From: Trichobilharzia regenti
Lineage: Eukaryota; Platyhelminthes; Trematoda; Strigeidida; Schistosomatidae
Direction of reading: 5' to 3'
Length of the DNA stretch: 64,000 bases
NCBI GenBank assembly: GCA_944472135.2
Contig: OX235262.1
Location: 82,868,903 to 82,932,902, forward strand
Shown piece after piece: positions 55,801 to 64,000 of this stretch. Each line of letters opens with the position of its first letter. The stretch's first letter is position 1. The notes under the pieces were generated by a model, which worked only from the letters and a program-made list of their open reading frames with translations, had not been told where the DNA came from and made no database searches. A program made the position numbers and the translations under genes.

Positions 55801-56940
55801 CATGTTACTTAAGTCAATAATACTAACAAGTCGTTATACTAAATTCAAATGCAAAGAGGAATCCCAAGACAGAATTGCCTTCCTGGATGTCCTTCTTACA
55901 AGAAAACCAGATGGCAGCTTAAAAGGAAATTTGCATAGGAAAAGTACTTGGACAGGACAATATATACATTTTCACAGCCTCGTTCTTATCAAGTACAAAA
56001 GAAATTTAGTGAAGACCCTCAGCCACAGAGTTAGAGCTATGTGCTCAGAAGAAGTAAATGAAGACGAATTAAACATTGTATATGATACTTCGATCGAAAA
56101 TAGCTGTCCCGAAAAATTTATCAAGAAGGACACGACAAAGAAAACTGAAAAGGATTACTCACTATCTGTAAACAAGAAACCACTTTATATACGACTCCAA
56201 TTCAGGGATGATATACCAAGCGAGATAATTACGAAGAAATTAAGAAAATAAGTTCGAAGAACTTTGAATGTTGGCGAACTACACGTCTTATTCTCTACAT
56301 GACCGATGGTGCTACCGCAACTGAAAGTAAAGTACCTAGACTAGCCTACCGATTCAACTGCACTTGTGGGGTGAGTTATATCGGCCGTTGCTCTAGGAAC
56401 TTGATTTTTTGTGCTCACTCGAGAACATCTCCCACTATGGCTAAGTAATGGTGTAGTGAAAACCATTGACAGTTCGATATTTAAACATCTGGTGCAAACA
56501 GACCACAAAGCCAGCCAACATTGAAGAATCCTTCTCTGTAATCCACCGGGTGCCTAATAAATTGCCAAAATCATCGAACTACCACATGCTCCAATCAGCG
56601 GAGGCTATCGCAGTTCGCGTGAAACAACCAGTGCTCTGTGTTCAAATGAAGCAAGTTCAGTCACTACTACTGTCCTGGCCTTCAGTAGAGACTAGAAATT
56701 CATGAATTTGTAATATTATCTTTCCTAATTTTTTCTGACATTCAGCTTATTTTATGTTGATGCTATTGAGCTGTAATCTAACAATATTATTGATTCGATG
56801 TTATTTAAACAGCATTAATGCTGTTCATAGCACTAATTCATTCATTCACTATAATGTGTATATATAACTGTAGAACCTGATGTTGAAGTTATCGAAAAGA
56901 GTACTCTTTGTTCAGTATGTATTCTTTATTAATTAGTCAA
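55801..56940 (+). pseudogene. PLE-1 (second subfamily) RT thumb to 3' end
   Basis: 55802-56251: RIAFLDVLLTRKPDGSLKGN, HRKSTWTGQYIHFHS, IKYKRNLVKTLSHRVRA, NSCPEKFIKK, DDIPSEIITKKLRK. The endonuclease core follows in another frame at about 56340-56410 as FNCTCGVSYIGRCSRN, with a stop after SPTMAK. It ends in AEAIAVRVKQPVLCVQMKQV (56600-56660). The 3' UTR matches 43981-44160 on the minus strand. Two or three shifts. Confidence 0.85.
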
Positions 56941-58325
56941 GAAATTACTTCTGTAGAAAACCTGTATATTAAACTTAGCCATTTGGTCGGACCATTCACT
57001 ATCTGAATACTTATTGGCTAATTTGTCTATCCCATGAACCTAATTAACATTGTTACTGTTATCACATCTACAGAGGTATTGCTATTACTGAATTGATACG
57101 TCTTTATTCAGAAAAAGATAAAAATCTTTCATTTCCTAGTCAAGAAACCGTTCATTTATCAACAAGTAATGTCTCGATACACTTCTACGACAAAATTAGA
57201 AGCGATTTATGACAAAAAGCTTATCTAAACTACTGTAAATGATCATCGCGTGGTGTTGCTTCATAAGCAGACTCTTTTGTAAATCTATAGATGCAATCAG
57301 AAGAACGTTTCTGAAAATTAAAATAAAATAGATCAATAGCCTTAGATACTTGTGATTTAAAGATTAAAGATTATAGATGATAATCGCAAATATTGTTCGA
57401 ACCGCAATAGTGTACACGAAATTCTAATGGTTAAATTGAAAATATGGCCGACAACAGATTCACACTCTCGTCACCATCACACACATATTGACATAGGAGG
57501 ATAATTTCTACAACTAAATCTATAGATGACAATGTTGAATATCTCTCAATTTGTCGGTGTTTGAAAAGTCGAGATACTCCACAAGTCCTCAAAGAAAAAA
57601 GGTTTAAGTAGTGAACGTACTTCTTTTCCATCTGTCTTTTTATATTAGGATATGATAAGTATATGAATACATTCATTACTTTTCTGACTTGCTTCTCACA
57701 TACAGAGATTTAGCTCTTACCTCATTGTTACTCTCCAAATCAGTTTACTGAATATAAACAGAGATATCTATAAACAATCTGATTTCCAATAAAGCCCCAG
57801 CATATCATAGAAGCTTAACAGATTACACAATTTATGTGAGAATAGGAACTGGGGCACTGTGATCAAGCATCGTTACATCATAGAATTATTTTATTCGATA
57901 AAAACATATTGCAATGCAGTATCACTTAATGATGAGCCTTTAAGCACAGTTTACGGCTCATTATCATATCTAGGCACTCATGTGACTCCCAAACTTTGTT
58001 AAAATAATTCCTTTGTTTCCTATCCTTTCAGTTTAATAGTACTAATATTTTTCATACCCCTGGTATCAATCAGCCTTACGTTACTCCTTTTGTATGTCTT
58101 AAGTGCTGATTTGATTAGGAAAGATTAAGTGATCTTCTTCTACCTAATCTGGTGTGATGATACAATGCTGATGCCAGTGCTATCGAAATATTACCACAAA
58201 TAAAATCAAGAGATAAAAAATAAAAAAGCAGTCAAATAAGTAGAGTTGGGGAGCTGTGAGTGTCTAGATATAATACTTAGCAATAAATATCAATAGAAAG
58301 TGCCATATCATTGTCTTTATCATTA
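56941..58325. other. No feature recognised
   Basis: 1.4 kb of AT-rich unique sequence. Confidence 0.5.
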
Positions 58326-59340
58326 TTCCCCTAAGTTAAGAGGGAAAAGTAGGGCTTCAAAGAACATCTCCATTTTGTTCTGTTGTTTGAAGTCCTCTTT
58401 AGCAGGCATCTTGATTGATCATAAGTGTCCACCCCTTCCTCAAATGATGTCATCGATGTGAGCCTCGGATGTCCAACTCGTCGTTTCCCACTGGAATAGC
58501 ACCCGAGGACTTGATGCGCGACGGCCTCCTTGACGTGTTCAATCCACCTGCATTTCCTTCGGTACATTTCTTCAAGTAATGGGTTGAGGCTGCGTGTTGT
58601 TGATCAATTCTGAACATCTAAACCTCAGTATAGAAAAAGGTAGCTGTTGATAGAAGTCCAAAGGGGGCTGTCAGAAATGTTCATCATGACTCGTTAGCCA
58701 AGTTTCTGACTAGTATAGAAGAAGTGATTTAACACTGGTGTTGAAAATCTGAATCTTGTTCTTCATGCTGACTACACAAAAGACTTCCAAACTGATTTTA
58801 GAGTTATAAAGGCGTGCCCTGTCTTTCCCATTCTGGTATTGCTATCTTCATGCGTCCAGTGACCTTCTTTAAATTTCCCCTCGTTGATAGTGATTGGTGC
58901 TGCTTGATGTTTAGTTGCCTTCATCATCCCTGTCTTCACTATGTCCACTTGAAATCTTGTCTTTGCTATTTCTTCTGACATTTGGTTGGTTTTTGCCCGT
59001 AGGTTTTCCAGCTTTTGTGACATCAGACATAGGTCGTCTGCAGAGTGCAGAGCTTCTAGAGTCTTACCATCAGTCCAACGTATTCCAGTCTTTCCTCTCC
59101 CCATGTACGGCGTACCACATAGTCCAGTCCAATACAATTAGGGGCCTCATCGCAAGTGATAGTAAGCAGTTTTGTCTTACTCCTGTCCTCACTTTGAAGA
59201 CTTCGCTCAAGTCTCCGTTGTGGATGAATTGACACTGTGTGTAATAAAGTAAAACTATTACGTGATGAAATGAAACAGTTTAGAAGAGTTTTTGCAGCCA
59301 TGATAGATAAGGTAAGATTACCAAACAACTCCATAAGGTT
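58326..59340 (-). pseudogene. RTE LINE RT C-terminal half and 3' end
   Basis: Minus strand: NCIGLDYVVR (59150-59170), WTDGKTLEALHSADDLCLMS (motif C, with Tyr or Phe of FADD changed to Ser; both Asp kept), LENLRAKTNQMSEEIAKTRF, APITINEGKFKE, then after a deletion MYRRKCRWIEHVKEAVAHQV and GKRRVGHPRLT (RTE tail blocks). It ends near 58330 with ttgaagccctacttttccc, cognate with 49.82 kb. Several shifts. Confidence 0.8.
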
Positions 59341-59559
59341 TGGTATAGTCTCATAAATTAATGAAGTGATCAGCTTTCCTGTCTATCCTTATCCTTAAAG
59401 TAACGTACTGATATAGAACAGTTTTGTAGTGTTATCAAAGTTTGAAGGTCGAGTTAATCACAATAAATTTTGGTTTATTATACTAAGAATACTCTACTTT
59501 ATCAGTTTGACACTAATCTGGCTGAACCTGAAAAGTAAATAATTAAAGTACAGCTTTAG

Positions 59560-59830
59560 AAAAATGAAACTCCTCCGTCTACTGTTACACCTACGGTTAA
59601 TGCCATCTGTGTTGAAAGGGTGACAAACAACCATTTTTCTTTGTGAAATTCTTGTCCTCCACTACCATAAATGGTAATCAGGAAAGGAAGCATAAATGCA
59701 TGACACTATATACCGCTGATTTATTTGAAATAGTAGGCGGATATCAGAAGCACCAACAAGAAGTGCTTCCTAACCAGATCAAAGTGATCTAAGTACCTAA
59801 CAGTCGTTTCACTCGTTTTAGTCAGAACTC
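59560..59830 (+). repeat. Repeat E, copy 3
   Basis: ccataaatggtaatcaggaa and downstream agcataaatgca, as in copy 2. Weakest of the three. Confidence 0.4.
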
Positions 59831-60101
59831 ATCATAGCAGTGTGTGTGTGGCTAATTACGCAGTATGCTAGTTGCAGAAGTATCTTATGTCAACTTATGA
59901 TTTCTACTGTCCGAAGTCACTGAAGTATTCCTTAGAAAATTCTCGACGTCAGTTAGTATGCATAACTTGGTTCATCACAGAAGTGAATGTACATAACTAA
60001 TTTTTTTAAATGGGAAACTAATTTATTCGATCGATTTGTTCGATTACAACACAGTTCATAATAATACATGTGTGAAACTTGGGCACTGTGGTAGTAAGCA
60101 A

Positions 60102-61405
60102 TCCCATATTAGTTTGTTTATTAGGTGTATCACACAGTGAAACCGTATTATTATTTACCGGATGACGTTTCGAACAAAATTTATTGTTCATAGTCGTATC
60201 ACTTGTAATCAGACGAGTTTGAAACTCGAGTTTTATAGTTTTCTATCTGTTTGTCTGTTCACTGAACTTAGAACACAGGATGTAGATAGATTTTTCGAAC
60301 ACACTAATTAAAAGGTGGAGGCAATTCAATTCACTTATGAATTTTAAAGTCAGGAAGGGATGCTTCCAATGTTAGATTGCAACGTAAAAAGGAAAGTAGA
60401 TGGGAAGTTAAACACTGGTGTTTACAAGAAACCTACACATTCAAACAGATATTTGGACTTCCGATCATCCCATCCTATGTCATTAAAAATAGGATTGGTG
60501 AAATGTTCAAGTGATAGTACCAAGGAAAATCTAAGACACGAAGTAATACACATAAAAGAAGCCTTAAAACTTAATAGTTATCCGGATAAATTAGTCAGGA
60601 AATATGTAAGGAAACGTAAAAATAAAATAAATAATGATAGTAGTGATAGTGATAATAATAATGACATGCATGTCAAATATGCGCAAGATAATGACAACAC
60701 CAACAATAAGGAATCTAAATCATCAGTAGTAATTCCACACAAGGAAGGAACCTCGGAAACCTTACGCAGAATTCTTAACAAGGCGGGAATAAAAGTGTCA
60801 TTCAAACACACAAACTCAATTACAAACAAGCTTTGTGTGTTAATGGGTCCTGTGGAGCCTTTAAAACAAAACAATTTAGTTTATCTAATACCCTGCTGCA
60901 ATGAATGTCAGGTCAGATACATAGGTCAAACTAGTAGAACAGAGGCAGTCAGACTAGCCGAACATAAAGACCCAGAAGCGAAATCTAAATTGGTTGATCC
61001 GAATAAGATAAGAAATCTAGAGAATAGTTCAGCTATATCAATCACTACATGCAATTACACACAACCACACAATAGGATGAGATAAGATGACATTTTTAAA
61101 ATCTAATGTCACAGGGTGGAGGGAGAGATTGATAACAGAAGCTTTGTTTATCGAATCAACTGCAAACACATGTAATAGGAATGATTCAACACCTGTCCCA
61201 GATATCTGGAAAATTCTACTACCCCAATGACGACAAATAGGAGAAAACAAAGAAAACTATAAAACTGAAGTTTCAAAGTCGTGTGATTATAATTGAGGAG
61301 ATGATTATGAAGAGCAATAATTTGTGTTCGAAACTGAAACATCCAGTATATAATAATACTGTTTCACTCACTGTGTGATACATCTAATAAACAAACTAAT
61401 ATGGA
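60102..61405 (+). mobile_element. PLE-4, 5'-truncated, with inverted left arm
   Basis: The left arm 60102-60252 (ccatattagtttgtttatta) is the reverse complement of the right end 61240-61405 with moderate divergence and small indels. Coding sequence starts after the RT palm. No target duplication seen. Arms are less alike than those of PLE-2, so this insertion is probably older. Confidence 0.75.
60360..61230 (+). pseudogene. PLE-4 RT thumb, linker and GIY-YIG endonuclease, one frameshift
   Basis: 60360-61085 opens with LPMLDCNVKRKVDGKL (FLDC block), VYKKPTHSNRYLDFRSSHP and the thumb. Then an Asp/Asn/Ser-rich linker (residues about 93-126), VIPHKEGTSETLRRILNKAG, and the endonuclease core CCNECQVRYIGQTSR with VRLAEHK. 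The frame is lost near 61080. The end of the domain reads in other frames, finishing LITEALFIES (catalytic Glu), NTCNRNDSTPVPDIW and a stop at 61228-61230. RT palm absent. Related in layout to PLE-2. Confidence 0.85.
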
Positions 61406-62400
61406 ATCACAACTCAGTTCACTGAATAGTGTCATGAAGAAGACAATCTTAATTTCAAATCTTTTGTTTTTGTTATTTTGTCGTTAATCTAAGATCATGA
61501 ATACAACACGACTGACTTATTTAACATAAGTGACGTCCCTATTATTTTATAAAGTAAAACAATCCCAACATTCCACTCGCTTTCTATTTTGATAATGACC
61601 AACTGTTCACTGTATTCTGCTCCAGGCACTTGTGTGAAACCCGGATAGGAAACTACAAGTTAGGCCTCCGAGAGTAACATGGTGGGGATTGTGTGATGAG
61701 GATTGGAAGGCTTACAAATAATCGTGAAGCCAGCTAATACAGACTGTAATGAAGACGTGCTGACTGAAATTCTATTTTCCACACTAAAACTCAAAGAAGA
61801 CCAACAGTAATCGTGGCATAACTGTAATCTATATTTTTCTTGAAATTTGAAAAAAGATTTCAACTTGAAATAGAAAATATATTTACCAACCTGTTGATGT
61901 TAAGCTTATCAAGGATGACGTATCAGTATCAGAATGTCGGAGGGGGCAGTGACAGTTCACCAAGAAAATTAGTGCAACAAGTGAAAGGGTAGAAATATAT
62001 GGGAAAATTAAACAAGTAGATTACATAATGAACAATTTTGGAAAAAAGTAGGAGGAACAAAATGAGTGCCCTGAAATATTGTGTAATAAGTTACTAAAGA
62101 CGAAGTAAGCAGAATATTAGAAAACAGTTAGAATAATATTGATAATAAATTATGGTTAGCCTTGGGGGACGGGAAAATCGCCATTTTCTCACCCATGTAA
62201 TGACGTAATTCAGTGTGATGACATTCGACAAATAAGCAGAAAGTAGCTAATTTTCTCTTCTCTATATGTACGCATAAGCTTGATTGCTGATGCAGTGCTA
62301 ATTGCATTCGATTTACAAGTAGGCACGTATATTGTAGAAATTTTTCTAAAATCATTTTGCATGGTTAAGCACGGAACAAAGAAAGTCTGCTCGTGTGTTT
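61406..62400. other. No gene; possible RTE scrap
   Basis: Near 61655-61705 VRPPRVTWWGLCDEDW recalls the RTE tail block GRPRxTWRR; too short to call. The rest is AT-rich. Confidence 0.4.
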
Positions 62401-62870
62401 CTGACAAGACTTATAAGTAGTATAGGGAAACGGATATAAACATTTTTTTATTTTATTTTTGATTACAGCTTGATTCCACACCGTATTTTTGGCACAAGTA
62501 TGGAACTTTCAGCGTGGATATCGGTAGTCCAAATTTCGCAGGCCGACCATAGATATCAGGTGTGCGTCGGCGGGGGTTCGAACCTCGGACCGTATGCATG
62601 GTCGGCGAGAGTCCTAACCACTGTGCCACCGAATATTGAATAACCGAGAGATGGATTTAATGGCGAAGAGAAGAAGCAAACGATGCTTGTGAAACAACAT
62701 GGGAAACATGAAGAGGGAGACAAAGAAACACAGCATGGGAGAAAACATGGGCACAATTACGAAGATATGTGAAAACTGTAGTTCTAACAAGGTAGACTTA
62801 TTTTGCCTATACATGTAGATTGAATTACCAATAAATTATTCCGTTGCCAAAAACTTTTGTGTTCTGCCAT
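62401..62870 (+). repeat. Repeat G, copy 2, interrupted by SINE-B
   Basis: acttataagtagtata lies before, and atattgaataaccgagagat after, a minus SINE-B (about 62443-62632). Both match copy 1 at 30.05-30.37 kb, where no SINE is present. Confidence 0.65.
62443..62632 (-). repeat. SINE-B copy nested in repeat G
   Basis: Minus strand: ggtggcacagtggttagga, B-box ggttcgaacc, gatatctatggtcggcctg, ending tggaatcaagctgtaatcaa with an A-rich tail. Confidence 0.85.
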
Positions 62871-62984
62871 TACATTCTTGACTCTCTCTCTCTCTCAGAG
62901 CACTTTGTAGATCCTTAGCATGAATTTGATGCTAATAAGGCATTCAAAGCTGTCCAGAGTATTCCGACTAACCTTATTTTTTAT

Positions 62985-63110
62985 TCAGGGATCATTTTCT
63001 CTATACGCTTGAAGCAATTAGATTCCACTTGAGAAAAGGCAAACCTGTGTGGTCAGATGGAAATTGTACAGCCACATCCTTCACCCTGAGCATCATAACA
63101 TGAATGACTT
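62985..63110 (+). pseudogene. PLE-1 C-terminal scrap
   Basis: LEAIRFHLRKGKPVW near 63010-63055 corresponds to AEAIGIHLKKPNLCV. The Asn position is lost. About 120 bases remain. Confidence 0.55.
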
Positions 63111-63784
63111 TCACCTCGCTCTTCTGATTTATTCACTTATGTACTAAATACCTTATTATGCTGCTTAATTTGTCTTCAATTGTTTATTACGTTCATTACT
63201 CCTTTTGGTTTATCAAAATTATATGTTACATAATCCAGATGTCTTATAAACATTTTAAATATCTGCAATAATATGTAATGAAAATAATCTATTACGTGGC
63301 AAATAAATGTTGGCATGACCTTCTTGAATATCACTGTCACAATGTACAATCAACAATTCTGTGAGTATTGCAGTTATTTAACTGTTGTGTAATTATTGTT
63401 AGTTCGAAAATTGTATACTATCCTCCCTCCATCAATGATTGACACTTGGACTTTCATACGACTTTATCATCGATCTATTTCAGTAACTTCACCGTGACTA
63501 TGTGTTGGAACTAGGAGACAAGGCAAGATATAAACGTTTACATTACTGCTTCAACTGACAGAACACATTAGGAGTGGAATAAGAAGTTAACTGTGCAGCT
63601 TTACAAATTAAACTACTTTCAGATATATAAGTAGTTTATTTCTACACTATATTCTAAAGGTTTCAGAACAAAAGAAGCTTCATATTTTGTCACGAGTATT
63701 CTGGTATTTGTCAGTATTCTATACATGTGTGTATTTCTAACTTAGAAGAGATTATAGCTTGTATTTAAATACTGCAACTTATTC
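63111..63784. other. No feature recognised
   Basis: AT-rich unique sequence. Confidence 0.5.
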
Positions 63785-64000
63785 TTCAACACCCCAATGG
63801 CTGAATAGTCGACGAGCTTGGCTTCAAATCGGCAGGTCGTGGGTTCGGACCTTGGTGCGTATATGTATAGCTGGATATGGTTAGTACTTTTATCCATCGG
63901 TGGTTCAACAGTAGAATGATCGCCAACCTAAACTGTAGATTTAGGATCCATTAGTGATTGATGCGGTCGGAAAGGATAGGAGGTGGGGCGTGAGTCTGGC
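63785..64000 (+). repeat. Two tRNA-derived head fragments at the window edge
   Basis: 63791-63860: caatggctgaatagtcgacg with B-box gggttcgg (SINE-A-like head without hammerhead). 63893-63930: atcggtggttcaacagtaga (SINE-C-like head). Cut by the edge. Confidence 0.5.

Noticed and set aside
1..64000. CRISPR array or bacterial operon
   Set aside because: No short regularly spaced direct repeats, no ribosome-binding-site-led gene clusters; content is that of an animal genome.

Overview
The window is AT-rich, repeat-dense eukaryotic DNA with no recognisable host gene. The repeat types point to a blood fluke (Schistosoma or a close relative): Penelope-like elements (PLEs) with a GIY-YIG endonuclease, RTE-clade LINEs like schistosome SR2, CR1-like LINEs like SR1/Perere, a Ty3/gypsy integrase remnant, and tRNA-derived SINEs carrying hammerhead ribozymes (HHRs), as in the schistosome Sm-alpha family. 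Family assignments come from reading motifs and translations, not from database searches. The window could be intergenic or lie inside a long intron.

Names used here. PLE-1: endonuclease motif like CGASYIGRT; at 0, 5, 22, 24, 36, 44, 56 and 63 kb. PLE-2: one copy at 9.4-11.7 kb between 314-bp inverted arms. PLE-3: at 45, 48 and 54 kb, plus a solo terminal repeat at 19 kb. PLE-4: 60-61 kb. SINE-A: tRNA-derived head plus HHR, monomer about 400 bp, about 20 segments. SINE-D: a second tRNA-plus-HHR family, at 30 and 35 kb. SINE-B and SINE-C: tRNA-derived, no HHR; SINE-C shares its 3' tail with the RTE LINE. Repeats E and G: unnamed interspersed repeats.

Layout. 0-8 kb: PLE-1, RTE and CR1 remnants. 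8.2-8.7 kb: possible solo LTR. 9.4-11.7 kb: PLE-2. 13-15.5 kb: RTE and CR1 remnants. 17.7-19.7 kb: SINE-A cluster. 22-25 kb: PLE-1 and SINE-A. 30.4-31.7 kb: the two best HHRs. 33-36 kb: CR1, SINE-D and PLE-1. 37-41.5 kb: four inverted SINE-A pairs. 44-48 kb: PLE-1 and PLE-3. 48.4-50.7 kb: RTE and gypsy remnants. 51.6-52.4 kb: inverted SINE-A pair. 54.3-55.3 kb: a fresh-looking 1-kb PLE-3 derivative encoding only the N-terminal domain. 55.8-61.4 kb: PLE-1, RTE and PLE-4. The rest is unique AT-rich sequence with microsatellites.

Main result. HHR-bearing SINE-A copies look like PLE insertions. They occur as head-to-tail multimers of a roughly 400-bp unit or as 5'-to-5' inverted pairs, and several are bounded by 10-13-bp direct repeats that I read as target-site duplications (31.25, 39.0, 39.5, 40.9 and 51.65 kb). 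The PLE-3 derivative at 54.3 kb has the same architecture with a perfect 12-bp duplication. This suggests that small HHR retroelements are mobilised by PLE machinery. Nearly all protein-coding remnants are broken; the exceptions are two open but partial PLE frames (35.9 and 54.4 kb).
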